Assembly: GCA_010365215.1 (NCBI GenBank)
Contig: JAAFGT010000003.1
Coordinates: 53,234 to 117,233 of the forward strand
From: Acidipila sp.
Lineage (GTDB): Bacteria; Acidobacteriota; Terriglobia; Acidiferrales; UBA7541
Reading direction: 5' to 3'
Length of the DNA stretch: 64,000 nt
In this document: piece by piece, positions 26,787 through 35,855 of the stretch
Layout of the letters: every line of letters begins with the position of its first letter
Position numbering within the stretch: position 1 is the stretch's first letter
Position numbers and translations under genes: made by a program
Notes under the pieces: model-generated
The model's database searches: none
Told to the model about the DNA's origin: nothing
Seen by the model: the letters and a program-made list of their open reading frames with translations, nothing else

Positions 26787-27488
26787 ATGAAGTGCCGAGC
26801 TCTTTTCCTTCTCGCTGCAGCGACCCTGTTGTCCGTCGCCCCGATTCAAGCCAAGCAACCGGCACGGACGAATGAACCTGCCCAGCAGAATCACCTCACC
26901 GGCGATTACGCCGAGTTTCGTACCGCCGACGTCTACACCGGCCCATGCTTCGCCAATTCTGAAGTCGGCCTGACCGGGCAGCAAGCCGTGTTGGCCTGGC
27001 ACATCGGCACCGGCGCGTGGAACAAGGTTTCGCTCAACGGTCTCAGCGTCGTGGCCGTGGTGCAAGCCAGCGCCACACTTGGCGATCCCTACTCCAACGC
27101 CTTGCCCGCTCGCGCCGTTATGATCGTCGACGCGCGCGCCAACTCTGCGCAGCAGCAGGCGCTGGTACAGTTCGCGCAGGCCCAGACCGCCGGCCTGCTC
27201 GAGCACGTCGTGGCCGTGGAAGCCGCGCCGATCCGCTTTGCCATGGGCGCGGATCACGGCAGCGTTACCCTGCAGGCTGGCACCACCACTACTCTTTCCA
27301 CTCGTGCCATCAATTCCAGCGACGATATCTGCCACAACGAAGAGGTTTTCTATCAGCCGCTGGCCGCCAACCTCAACCACGCGATGCCCGCCATGGTGCT
27401 CGACGGTGGCTACTCCGGAAATCACCTGGGCACCACCTGGAAAGATGCCGGCCGCCGCGGCGGTTTCGTGGGGCATTTTTTGCTGTAG
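26787..27488 (+). CDS. DUF1326 domain protein, exported
   Basis: 233 residues from ATG 26787 with RBS GGAGGT at 26775-26780. Signal peptide CRALFLLAAATLLSVAPIQA, then the DUF1326 pattern DYAEFRTADVYTGPCFANSE and GQQAVLAWHIGTGAWNKVSL. The conserved C-terminal half has AINSSDDICHNEEVFYQPL. Family function is unknown. A strong rho-independent terminator lies about 40 bp after the stop. Confidence 0.82.
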   Translation: MKCRALFLLAAATLLSVAPIQAKQPARTNEPAQQNHLTGDYAEFRTADVYTGPCFANSEVGLTGQQAVLAWHIGTGAWNKVSLNGLSVVAVVQASATLGDPYSNALPARAVMIVDARANSAQQQALVQFAQAQTAGLLEHVVAVEAAPIRFAMGADHGSVTLQAGTTTTLSTRAINSSDDICHNEEVFYQPLAANLNHAMPAMVLDGGYSGNHLGTTWKDAGRRGGFVGHFLL

Positions 27489-27530
27489 GCCGTAGCCATA
27501 AATCCGGCACCGGAAATCTCTGCACAACAG

Positions 27531-27561
27531 GCCCGCCCCCCGATTGCGGGGCGGGCTTTTT
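27531..27561 (+). terminator. Rho-independent terminator after the DUF1326 gene
   Basis: GC-rich hairpin GCCCGCCCCCCG / ATTG / CGGGGCGGGC (27531-27556) followed immediately by TTTTT. It is correctly placed to end transcription of the DUF1326 gene before the next plus-strand gene. Confidence 0.88.
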
Positions 27562-27618
27562 GCTTCCGGCCGGCTGTGATCATCACCGCAACTCCAAGAT
27601 AATCGGGTGAGCTGAGAA

Positions 27619-28314
27619 ATGAAAATCAACCGCCGCAAATTCGTTTCGCTTTTATTCTTCCTGGGATTGAACTTCTTCGTACTCACCTCCGTCGGCAACG
27701 CCGCGGATCCTTACTCCCTCGAAAAAACTGCCATCGCCGCGCCGGAGGAAGTCTCTGCCGCGGTACGCGCCGAGCTTGCAGACGAAGCGCTGCGCGTCAC
27801 CGGACCCAAGGGACCCATGTGCGAGATCTGGCTGCGCAAGGCGATCCCCGCCGCTTCCTCCCCGGCCGCAGCGCTGGGCGTGGGCTATCCACAGATTGTG
27901 CCCGGCAGCCTGGTGGGAGTCGTGCGCATTCTGTCGCCACTCTTTGACTACCGGCAGCAGCGCGTGAAACCGGGCGTCTATACCCTGCGCTATGCGCTGC
28001 ACCCCGTGAATGGCGACCATATGGGCATCTCGCCGCTACGGGATTTTTTGCTGCTGGCCCCCGCCGCCCTCGATGCTGACCCTGCCGCAATCACTTTCGA
28101 GGAAGCCGTAGCGCGAAGCAAAAAAACGATCGGGGCGAATCATCCCGCGGCCTGGAGCCTGCAACCCGCGGAAGGGGCGCCGGGATCACCGCCAAACCTG
28201 TATCACACGGAAGACCCCGACCTATGGATCATTCACCTGCGCACCTCGCTCGCGGGAGCCGCTAAGCCGCTCGACATGTCCTTGGTGGTCGTAGGCCACG
28301 CACCGGAAGCGTAG
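27619..28314 (+). CDS. Exported protein of unknown function
   Basis: 231 residues. N-terminus MKINRRKFVSLLFFLGLN with signal core ending SVGNAADPY. The mature part holds EIWLRKAIPA, VRILSPLFDYRQQRVKPGVY and TLRYALHPVNGDHMG, giving a beta-rich character. No catalytic motif, metal ligand set or named family is recognised. It follows the terminator of the DUF1326 gene and precedes a zinc-ribbon gene by 25 bp, so those two may be co-transcribed. Confidence 0.72.
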   Translation: MKINRRKFVSLLFFLGLNFFVLTSVGNAADPYSLEKTAIAAPEEVSAAVRAELADEALRVTGPKGPMCEIWLRKAIPAASSPAAALGVGYPQIVPGSLVGVVRILSPLFDYRQQRVKPGVYTLRYALHPVNGDHMGISPLRDFLLLAPAALDADPAAITFEEAVARSKKTIGANHPAAWSLQPAEGAPGSPPNLYHTEDPDLWIIHLRTSLAGAAKPLDMSLVVVGHAPEA

Positions 28315-28339
28315 CGCAAGCGCAGCCGTCAGTTTCTCA

Positions 28340-28936
28340 ATGTATACCTGCCGATCCTGCGAACGCGAAATCAACACCGCCAGCGAGCTTTGCCCCTATT
28401 GTGGCGAAGACCTCACCGTTCTTCCGCAAGTTGTTCGGCAAGATGGTGCGCAAGACTCTGTGCACGGCGGCGCTGCCGCTCTCGCAAAAAAACCCAGCGT
28501 GCTGCAAAGGACGCTGCGCTGGACTCTCGTGCTTGCCACGCTGTGCGGATTTCTGTGGTACATCCTGTTCTTGCCGCAGCGCACCGGAAATTCGGCGCGC
28601 GCGGAACACCAGGCTGTCATTTCCCTGGAGGAGACACTGCGCGCGCTCAACGCCTACGCCGATGCGCAAGGCGGAAGCTATCCGCAGGCGCTCGAATCAC
28701 TGGGGCGCGGCGTGCAGCAGACCGCGCAGCAGGCGCTCGCCGAAGGCTATCAACTGGAATATGTTTCGGGGGAGAGAGGCGAAAACGGCGGCGTTTCGCA
28801 TTTCGTGCTGCTGGCCCGGCCGCAAAATTACGGGTACCGGAATTTTTATGCCGATGAGAGCGGCATTCTGCGCGCGACGCTGGAGTGGCGTGAGGCTACA
28901 GCAAAAGACCCGCCGTTCGCCGGCAATCGCGAATGA
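28340..28936 (+). CDS. Zinc-ribbon membrane protein
   Basis: 198 residues. An N-terminal zinc ribbon (YTCRSCEREINTASELCPYC) is followed by a linker, one membrane helix (LRWTLVLATLCGFLWYILFL) and an extracytoplasmic part. That part contains LRALNAYADAQGGSYPQALE and a short beta region (GYRNFYADESGILRATLEW) reminiscent of type II pseudopilin globular domains. Function unknown; the ribbon-TM-pilin-like layout is seen, the similarity to pilins is only an impression. Confidence 0.7.
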   Translation: MYTCRSCEREINTASELCPYCGEDLTVLPQVVRQDGAQDSVHGGAAALAKKPSVLQRTLRWTLVLATLCGFLWYILFLPQRTGNSARAEHQAVISLEETLRALNAYADAQGGSYPQALESLGRGVQQTAQQALAEGYQLEYVSGERGENGGVSHFVLLARPQNYGYRNFYADESGILRATLEWREATAKDPPFAGNRE

Positions 28937-28976
28937 AATCGAAAAAACTAAACGTTTGAAGTCGCGCTTGGCGCGC

Positions 28977-30938
28977 TCAGCTCACCTTAATTTCCAGCGG
29001 CAGTACCGCCGTCACCGATACCCCGGCTCCATTGGACTCAATATCAAAGCGGCCCGCCAACTGCCGGATTCGTTCCCGCATGCCACGCAAGCCCACTCCC
29101 GATGAGCGGTTTTGCGTTATACGCGCGAGAGCTTCCGGGGTAATTCCTTTGCCGTGGTCTTTCACTTCCAGCGTAACCTCGCGAGGCGAACGGGAAACGC
29201 GCACCGACGCGCTTGCGCTTTCGGAATGGCGATGAACATTGATCAGGCACTCTTGCACGATTCTAAAAAGCGAAATCTCGACGTCCGGCGCCAGCCGCCC
29301 CAGGTCGGGAGATATCTCCAGGCGCACGTCGATCTTGCTGCGCTCCACAAATCCCTCCACATACCATTTCAGCGCGGAATTCAGGCCAATCTCATCCAAT
29401 AACGGAGGATGTAGAAGATGAGAAATGGTACGAATCTCGCTTAAAACCTGAGCCGCCAGGGTGATGTTTTCCTCCACGCACTTTCCCGCTTTCAAAGTTA
29501 ATTTGTCCTTCTCGCGAACTACCGTCGAGGAATTCATGCTCATCGCTGCCAGGAGCTGCCCCACACTGTCATGCAATTCGCGTGCAATGCGCCTTCGTTC
29601 GTCGTCCTGGCCTTTCAGCAGATGCCCGGAGAGGTCGCGTACCAACTGAGTCTGCTGTTCCAGCTTGGTGTTCTTCTGCTCCAGCTCTTCGGTTCGTTCC
29701 CGGATTTCCAGCTCCAACTGTTTCCGCAATTCTTTTTCATTCCGCCGAACCGCTTCTTCCAATCGCTTTTGCTCGGAGATGTCGCGAGCAATCTTGGAAC
29801 CGCCAACTACCATACCTTCTGAGTCTCTTACCGGCGAAATCGTTAAAGAGACGTCCAGTCTCTTTCCCTCCTTGGTCACTCGGACGGTTTCATGATGCTC
29901 AATTCGTTTACCACTTTTGAGACGTTTAAGGATTTGCACCTCTTCCTGGTAAAGATCTTCGGGAATAATCATCGTGACTGGTTGTCCAACCGCCTCCTTC
30001 GCGCTGTAGCCAAAGATTCGTTGCGCGCCTGCATTCCAGCTGGTGATGATTCCGGTAAGGTCTTTAGAGATGATCGCATCCTCGGATGACTCCACAATCG
30101 AGGCTAGCAGGAAGCGTGCTTGCTCGGCCTGTTTGCACTCGTTAATGTCCTCGATGACCGAGATCAGGTGCTTTACCCGGCGTTGAGAGTCGCGCACGCA
30201 GGACAGCGATAAATTGACCCAGGCGAGCGACCCGTCCTTGCGGATGAAGCGGTTTTCCCTCGAGTACTGTTCGGTGTGTCCCGCGACGATTTTCTCGAAT
30301 TGCGAGGCATCGTCGTCACGGTCGTCAGGGTGGGTGATGTCCCGGACTTTCAGTCGAACCAGTTCTTCTTTTGTGTAGCCCAGGATGTCGCAGCACTTCT
30401 GATTGACTTGCAGCCATCGCCCATCCGGGCTCAGTTGGGCAACTCCCAGAGCGGCACGCTCAAACGTTGAACGATAAAGTTCTTCGCTCTCGCGGAGCGC
30501 CCGTTCGAGCGCCGCACTGCGCTGCAGAATCTCCTGCGCATCGATGTTGGCATCGGCAATTCCCGATGTCCCCGGCTCAAACTGAAAGAAGGACTCCTGC
30601 CGGCTCGCTCTTTCCAGTGCCGAGAGGAGGTCTGTGGCGATTGATGATTTTACGACGTAACCAAGAGCGCCCGCCTTGACGGCCTGCCGCATCATTTCGT
30701 CAGAGTCGTGTTGGCTGAGAATGACCACGGCAATTTGCGGGAGGATGTTGCGGATTTCGCGAGTAGCTTCCAGCCCATTCAGTCTGGGCATGCTGATGTC
30801 CATGACGATCAGGCCAAGGCCTGAGTCCCTTGGCTTTTTCGATTGCATCCAGGCCATCGATCGCTTCTCCGCAAACTTGAAAAGCGTCCTGCGCGGAAAG
30901 CAGCGCCCGCACTCCCGTGCGCACCATCGCGTGGTCAT
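28977..30938 (-). CDS. Receiver-PAS-PAS histidine kinase (NarL-type), 5' end displaced by frameshift
   Basis: Open frame of 653 codons; real homology starts near codon 37. Domains: C-terminal half of a receiver (GLIVMDISMPRLNGLEATRE to GALGYVVKSS), PAS 1 (about 150-265), PAS 2 (about 280-395), a coiled coil, HisKA_3 (RRRIARELHDSVGQ, phospho-His 456) and an HATPase with DHGKGI and SSGVGLRGM. The N-terminal half of the receiver lies in another frame at 30957-30828, so the intact gene would run 28977-30957. The break falls near AGGCCTTGGCCT (30811-30822). This is either a pseudogene, a sequencing error or, less likely, recoding. A full-length product would be a cytosolic sensor kinase. Confidence 0.8.
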   Translation of the reverse strand: MTTRWCARECGRCFPRRTLFKFAEKRSMAWMQSKKPRDSGLGLIVMDISMPRLNGLEATREIRNILPQIAVVILSQHDSDEMMRQAVKAGALGYVVKSSIATDLLSALERASRQESFFQFEPGTSGIADANIDAQEILQRSAALERALRESEELYRSTFERAALGVAQLSPDGRWLQVNQKCCDILGYTKEELVRLKVRDITHPDDRDDDASQFEKIVAGHTEQYSRENRFIRKDGSLAWVNLSLSCVRDSQRRVKHLISVIEDINECKQAEQARFLLASIVESSEDAIISKDLTGIITSWNAGAQRIFGYSAKEAVGQPVTMIIPEDLYQEEVQILKRLKSGKRIEHHETVRVTKEGKRLDVSLTISPVRDSEGMVVGGSKIARDISEQKRLEEAVRRNEKELRKQLELEIRERTEELEQKNTKLEQQTQLVRDLSGHLLKGQDDERRRIARELHDSVGQLLAAMSMNSSTVVREKDKLTLKAGKCVEENITLAAQVLSEIRTISHLLHPPLLDEIGLNSALKWYVEGFVERSKIDVRLEISPDLGRLAPDVEISLFRIVQECLINVHRHSESASASVRVSRSPREVTLEVKDHGKGITPEALARITQNRSSGVGLRGMRERIRQLAGRFDIESNGAGVSVTAVLPLEIKVS

Positions 30939-30957
30939 CCACTATCAAAACTCGCAT
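30700..30957 (-). CDS. N-terminal receiver fragment of the frameshifted hybrid kinase
   Basis: Starts at ATG 30957 with MRVLIVDDHAMVRTGVRALL, the acidic pocket of a NarL-type receiver, and continues through DGLDAIEKAKGL. It then goes out of frame before the phospho-acceptor aspartate and runs nonsensically to a stop at 30700. The missing part (LIVMDISMPRLNG) is found one frame over in the kinase entry. As it stands the fragment cannot be phosphorylated. Confidence 0.7.
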   Translation of the reverse strand: MRVLIVDDHAMVRTGVRALLSAQDAFQVCGEAIDGLDAIEKAKGLRPWPDRHGHQHAQTEWAGSYSRNPQHPPANCRGHSQPTRL

Positions 30958-31308
30958 CGAGCCTCTTTCAATTTTACGCTTCCGTACCGGTGGAGCGTAA
31001 TCCGTGCGGTAGAGTACCCAAGACCGATTAGGCTCACTCGCCGTGGTCCCGCACAGTGAATACCGAATCTGTTTCCCGGTCAAGAGCCGCACGCTTCCCT
31101 TCAGCTAAAATAGTACCCGCCAAAATGTATTCGGCCTGTGTGATAGTCAGGATAACCTCGACTCCGTTGACTTGCGTTATCCCCACAGCCTAAGATTTGC
31201 GCGAATTCTCGAAAATTCAGTTCACATTGAGAATATTTGTTCTCTCGTTCGGTCCAGGAAGCCGTTAATTGCCCCGTCGATTGGCGATCAGGCTGTTGGG
31301 GAGGAAAC
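30958..31308. other. Intergenic region between divergent kinase and amidase genes
   Basis: 351 bp that should hold two divergent promoters. A short inverted repeat GAGAA-TATTTG-TTCTC lies at 31229-31244, about 65 bp before the amidase ATG, and could be an operator; it is too short to be sure. GAGGAA (31301-31306) is the amidase RBS. No RNA gene or longer repeat is recognised. Confidence 0.35.
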
Positions 31309-33105
31309 ATGTCGAAATCACGCAGAGATTTCTTAACGCACTCATCACTCGGACTCCTGGGCGCGGCCGCCGCGCTTCGCGCCCAGGCGCAGCAGTCCCC
31401 CGCGCCAACTCCCGGTACTCCGCCGGCGTTCGGCACCGCCCCGGCCGTCGGGCCCGAGGTGTCTCCTGCCACTTTCGCGGAAGCTGAGAAGCTCGTACAG
31501 GTGGAATTAAACGCCGCCGAGCGCGCCGTTGCGGCAGAAAGTTGGCGCAGCACTATGGCCGGGCTTTATGAGCGGCGCACCGGCCCGCATAAAGTAAATT
31601 TGGAACCGGCGCTCGCACCGTGGTCGCGGTGGGATGCGATGCTGCCCGGACAAAATGCCGGGCCGCAGCGCGAACAGTTTATTCGCAGCAAGATCGCCGC
31701 GGGACCGCTGCCCGCCACCGACCATGAGATCGCCTTTGCGCCGCTGTCCAAGCTCTCCCTCTGGATCCAGGACAAAAAGCTTACTTCCGAGCGTCTCACC
31801 CACATCTATCTTCAACGGCTGGAGCGCTTCAATCCCAAGTTGCGCTGCGTCATCACGCTCACGCGTGATCTTGCCCTCGAGCAAGCTAAAATAGCGGACG
31901 TCGAAATCGCATCCGGGAAATATCGCGGGCCGCTCCACGGCATCCCGTGGGGCGCCAAAGATCTACTCGACACCGCCGGAATTCCCACCACGTACGGGGC
32001 CGAACCATTCAGAAACCGTTTACCAGCCGATGACGCCGCGGTGGTCCAGCGTCTCCACAGAGCCGGCGCCGTGCTAGTCGCCAAGCTGAGCATGGGCGCG
32101 CTGGCGCTCAACGATATCTGGTTCGGTGGCCAGACGATGAACCCGTGGCTCCTGGAGGAAGGGTCTTCGGGCTCAAGCGCTGGCCCGGGCGCCGCCACCG
32201 CGGCGGGACTCGTGGGTTTCGCCATAGGCAGCGAGACCGGCGGAAGCATTGTCGGCCCTGCAATGCGCTGCGGAATTACCGGCCTGCGACCGACCTACGG
32301 TCGTGTGCCGCGCACCGGCGCGATGACGCTATGCTGGTCACTCGATAAGCTGGGCCCGATGACGCGTAAGGTGGAGGACGCCATGCTCGTGCTGCAGGCC
32401 ATCTCGGGTCCCGATGCCGGCGACGTGTCGAGTGTGCCCAGCACACTCGATTTTGACTCCGATGCGCCCGTACGCGGCCTGCGCGTGGGCTATTTCCCCG
32501 CGTGGATGAAGGAAAATCCCGCAACCGACGTGGACCGCGCAGCTCTGGAAACGCTAAAGAAGCTGGGCCTGGCGCCCGTCGAAGTTGCCATCCCCGACTG
32601 GCCCTATGACTCGCTCAATTTAATTCTTTTCGCGGAAGCTGCCGCTGCGTTCGAAGAGTTGACGTTAAGCCGGCGGGTAGACGAGCTTAAAATGCAGGTA
32701 CCGGACGCCTGGCCTAACATTTTTCGGCAGTCGCGTTTCCTCTCGGCAGTGGATTTCGTGCAGGCTGACAGGTTCCGCCGCAAAGTGGCCGTTGAAATGG
32801 CCCGCGTCTTCTCGCAGGCCGACGTGCTCCTGGTTCCTTCGCTGCGCGACGAAATGCTCACCATCACCAACTTTACCGGGCATCCTTCGCTCACTTTACG
32901 CGCCGGATTCGTGAACGTGTCCGAGGCGCGCAGCGACTGGGCGCCCGACCCGCATAATCCGCTGCCTAAGTTTTCGCCGCCGCGCCGCGTGCCACACGGC
33001 GTCACACTCATCGGCCGGCTATTCGACGAAGGCACGATCGCGCGCGTGGGACTCGCCCTGGAGCGCGCCCTGGATGTGGCCGGCGAGCAGCCACCCGGGT
33101 TTTGA
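31309..33105 (+). CDS. Amidase-signature family protein, Tat-exported
   Basis: 598 residues from ATG 31309 (RBS GGGGAGGAA). Twin-arginine signal SRRDFLTHSSLGLLGAAAAL. The amidase-signature Ser-cisSer-Lys triad is visible: Lys in WGAKDLLDTAG, the Gly/Ser-rich loop GSSGSSAGPGAATAAGL, and the nucleophile in ETGGSIVGPAMRCGITGLRP. The family hydrolyses amide bonds; this exported type resembles acidobacterial GatA-like amidases of unknown substrate. It is not tRNA amidotransferase GatA: the Tat signal and an N-terminal extension of about 100 residues argue against that. Confidence 0.9.
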   Translation: MSKSRRDFLTHSSLGLLGAAAALRAQAQQSPAPTPGTPPAFGTAPAVGPEVSPATFAEAEKLVQVELNAAERAVAAESWRSTMAGLYERRTGPHKVNLEPALAPWSRWDAMLPGQNAGPQREQFIRSKIAAGPLPATDHEIAFAPLSKLSLWIQDKKLTSERLTHIYLQRLERFNPKLRCVITLTRDLALEQAKIADVEIASGKYRGPLHGIPWGAKDLLDTAGIPTTYGAEPFRNRLPADDAAVVQRLHRAGAVLVAKLSMGALALNDIWFGGQTMNPWLLEEGSSGSSAGPGAATAAGLVGFAIGSETGGSIVGPAMRCGITGLRPTYGRVPRTGAMTLCWSLDKLGPMTRKVEDAMLVLQAISGPDAGDVSSVPSTLDFDSDAPVRGLRVGYFPAWMKENPATDVDRAALETLKKLGLAPVEVAIPDWPYDSLNLILFAEAAAAFEELTLSRRVDELKMQVPDAWPNIFRQSRFLSAVDFVQADRFRRKVAVEMARVFSQADVLLVPSLRDEMLTITNFTGHPSLTLRAGFVNVSEARSDWAPDPHNPLPKFSPPRRVPHGVTLIGRLFDEGTIARVGLALERALDVAGEQPPGF

Positions 33106-33210
33106 TCAATATTCGATCCACTTAATTCAAATCAGGCCTCCTCGCGAAATTCAGACAGGACCGCTACAATGGCGCGGGCTCAGTGGTTCACTTGAACGGC
33201 GGAGGTCAAT

Positions 33211-33621
33211 TTGAAAACTTGGTACATATATGCGGTGCTGACCGTGGTGACTTGGGGACTCTGGGGCGTGTTCAGCAAACTGGCTTCTAACTATTCCAAG
33301 CCAAAGCAGGCCCTATTGTTTCAGACCGTGGGAGTGCTGGCCTTCGCGATTGTCGTGCTGTTTATGGAGAGATTTCGCTTCGAATGGTCACTCCCTGGTT
33401 TTAGCTGGGCTGCCCTGGGAGGATTTTTTGCGTTCGTCGGCTTCCTGACGTTCTTCGCGGCGCTGGACACGGGGAAAGCATCGACAGTCGTGACGCTTTC
33501 CGCTCTCTATCCGCTGGTGACAATCCTGCTTAGCGTCAGTTTCCTGCATGAAACACTAACAACGCGGCAAGGGATCGGAATTGCCGTTGCGCTCGTCGCC
33601 AGCGTATTGCTGGCCGCCTAG
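33211..33621 (+). CDS. Half-size EamA/DMT transporter
   Basis: 136 residues from a TTG start with RBS GGAGGT at 33201-33206. About four or five membrane helices: YAVLTVVTWGLWGVFSKLAS, LFQTVGVLAFAIVVLF, AALGGFFAFVGFLTFFAAL and STVVTLSALYPLVTILLSV. One EamA repeat is half the common ten-helix size, so it would work as a dimer like EmrE-type transporters. Substrate unknown. Confidence 0.87.
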   Translation: MKTWYIYAVLTVVTWGLWGVFSKLASNYSKPKQALLFQTVGVLAFAIVVLFMERFRFEWSLPGFSWAALGGFFAFVGFLTFFAALDTGKASTVVTLSALYPLVTILLSVSFLHETLTTRQGIGIAVALVASVLLAA

Positions 33622-33642
33622 CACTGCGGGTCCCGGCCGTCG

Positions 33643-35151
33643 CTACGCCGAACGTTTCGGAGTCAGGTTGTTGATGTGCAGCGCGACAGTCTTGAGATGA
33701 GTCATGTCGTCAAAAGTGAAGCGGCCGCCCAGCCGGCCGTAGCCGCTCTTGGTTCCGCCCCCGCCGCCGAAAGGTTCGTGAGCTTCCCAATAGTCGGTCG
33801 TGTCGTTGATCACCACGTTGCCGCTCCGCAGACGGTCCGCAAAGTAGAAGGCCTTGTCGATGTCCTGGGTAAAAATCGCCATCTGCAAGCCGTAGCCAGT
33901 CGCGTTGGCCAGCTTGATCGCTTGCTCATAATTGTCGACGGTGATCACCGGAACCACGGGCCCGAAAGTTTCTTCGTTATTGAGCAACATCTCCGGCGTC
34001 ACGTTGTCGATCACCGTAGGCTCAAAAAAGAAATTGGTGGCCTGATTAGCCAGCCGTTTGCCTCCCACAACAACGCGCGCGCCTCGTTGCCGGGCATCCG
34101 CTAGATGCCGCTCGGTTTTCTCCAGCACGGGGAGATTATTCATCGGCCCCATATGCACGCCTTCCAGGAAAGGGTCGCCAACTTTGATATTTTTTGCTTC
34201 CTGCACCACCAGATCGAGAAAATCCTTGTGCACGCGGCGATCGACGAGCACGCGTTCCGTGGCGCAACACACCTGTCCGGCATTGAAATAGGCGCCGAAA
34301 GCGGCGGCCTTCGCGGCTCGCTGAAGATCCGCATCTTCTAATACGATTTGCGGGCCGTTCCCACCCAGCTCCATGAGAAGTTTTTTAACTCCCGCGCGGC
34401 GCTGTATGGTGTCGCCGGTGTGCGTCTCGCCAGTCAGTCCGATGCCATCGATTCCGGGATGCGAAACCAGCGCATCGCCGGTGGTCGGGCCCAATCCGGT
34501 AATCAGATTAAACACGCCGGGCGGCAGGTCGGCTTCGGCCATACACTGCGCCAGGAAATAACCTGCCAGCGGCGTCTGCTCGGCGGGCTTGAAGACGATG
34601 GTGTTGCCCGCGGCAATGCCCGGGCCGAAATATTCCGATGGGATCACCGTGGGGAAATTCCACGGCGTGATGATCCCCCAGGTACCGATGGCAACTTTGA
34701 AGGTGAACAGGCGCTTGTTCGGATCACGCGCCGGAATGATCGGAGTTTCCAGACGCTTCACGTCTTCGGCAGCGATACGAAAGTTCTCAGCGGTCTCTTC
34801 GACTTCGGGAAGTGCTTCGGCAATGTAAGGCTTGCCTTGTTCGAGCGAAATGATTGTAGCGATCTGTTCCTTGCGTGCGAGGATGCGGTCGGCAATGCGG
34901 TGGCAAGCGGCAGCGCGCTCGAAAGGCGGAGTGAGACGCCAGGCGTCCCAAGCCCCCCGGGCCGATTCCACGGCGCGGGCAACGTCTTTCGCGGAAGCGT
35001 GCGGAACTTTCCCGAGGAGCTCGCCCGTAGATGGACTACGAACCTCAAGAACTTCGGAACTATCGCTATCCACCCACTTTCCGCCAATGAAAAGCTTTTG
35101 CGGAGGCAGCGCTCGGAGAACCTGGTCGCGCTGCAACAAAAACGTGCTCAT
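33643..35151 (-). CDS. NAD(P)-dependent aldehyde dehydrogenase
   Basis: 502 residues, usual length. Cofactor site TPWNFPTVIPSEYFGPGIAA, catalytic-Glu loop LLMELGGNGPQIVLEDADL and catalytic-Cys loop FNAGQVCCATERV are present. Also seen are EETFGPVVPV and a C-terminal PFGGGGGTKSGYGRLGG. It oxidises an aldehyde to the acid in the cytosol. The sequence belongs to the broad succinate-semialdehyde/lactaldehyde/benzaldehyde group; the exact substrate cannot be chosen. Convergent with the EamA gene. Confidence 0.92.
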   Translation of the reverse strand: MSTFLLQRDQVLRALPPQKLFIGGKWVDSDSSEVLEVRSPSTGELLGKVPHASAKDVARAVESARGAWDAWRLTPPFERAAACHRIADRILARKEQIATIISLEQGKPYIAEALPEVEETAENFRIAAEDVKRLETPIIPARDPNKRLFTFKVAIGTWGIITPWNFPTVIPSEYFGPGIAAGNTIVFKPAEQTPLAGYFLAQCMAEADLPPGVFNLITGLGPTTGDALVSHPGIDGIGLTGETHTGDTIQRRAGVKKLLMELGGNGPQIVLEDADLQRAAKAAAFGAYFNAGQVCCATERVLVDRRVHKDFLDLVVQEAKNIKVGDPFLEGVHMGPMNNLPVLEKTERHLADARQRGARVVVGGKRLANQATNFFFEPTVIDNVTPEMLLNNEETFGPVVPVITVDNYEQAIKLANATGYGLQMAIFTQDIDKAFYFADRLRSGNVVINDTTDYWEAHEPFGGGGGTKSGYGRLGGRFTFDDMTHLKTVALHINNLTPKRSA

Positions 35152-35508
35152 GGAAAACCTCGTTCAGCTTTTTTTTGAAATGCCTGGGAGCAGAAAATTT
35201 TGCGACGACTAAAACTACTGTTGAAAGGTTGGCGCATCGTCGCCAAACGCTGTCAGGCGGAAGATTCTGACACGTTGCTGTAAATTCGTAAAGTTGGCGC
35301 CCACTTGAAAATAATGGCACAGCCGCGGACCGCGCCGCTGCAAAACCCTTCCAATGTGGCGTATCCCGCGGAGATGGGGAATGCCGGTTATTTTATCTAC
35401 GTGTAGCAGTTGCCTCCCCAGCGCATTTCGCGTGGTATAATCCGCTGGAAAGCGCAGGGGACGTTCCGGCAGCGGGACGCCCGGTGTGTGGGTGCGAAGC
35501 TCCAACGC
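35152..35508. other. Intergenic region before the tRNA-Ser gene
   Basis: 357 bp between the ALDH start (minus) and tRNA-Ser (plus). It should contain the ALDH promoter; an RBS-like GAGG lies six bases before its ATG. Reading frames here are antisense or spurious. No repeat, hairpin or RNA gene is recognised. Confidence 0.35.
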
Positions 35509-35602
<94 letters not shown>

Positions 35603-35855
35603 TCCAGTCTGTCCAATTCGTTTCTCCCACGTATCAACCTTAAAAATACGCATACTACGGGCGAAATACGCTTTATACCATGTGGAACCGGACCGTGGAG
35701 AATCAGCTTCGTTGTAATCGCACCAAATAAGTCCTAGTTTTCTCTCGGAGGCAGTCCGGCGGTCCGGTTTTGAGCGAAGCCCTATCTTCAGAGGCGCTAC
35801 CGCTCCACTGAAATGGCCATAGCCGGCAGCAATCCACGCTGGCCAGGAGAACCAC

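Noticed and set aside
30811..30830. Programmed ribosomal frameshift in the receiver-kinase gene
   Set aside because: No slippery heptamer or downstream structure typical of recoding is visible; mutation or sequencing error is simpler.
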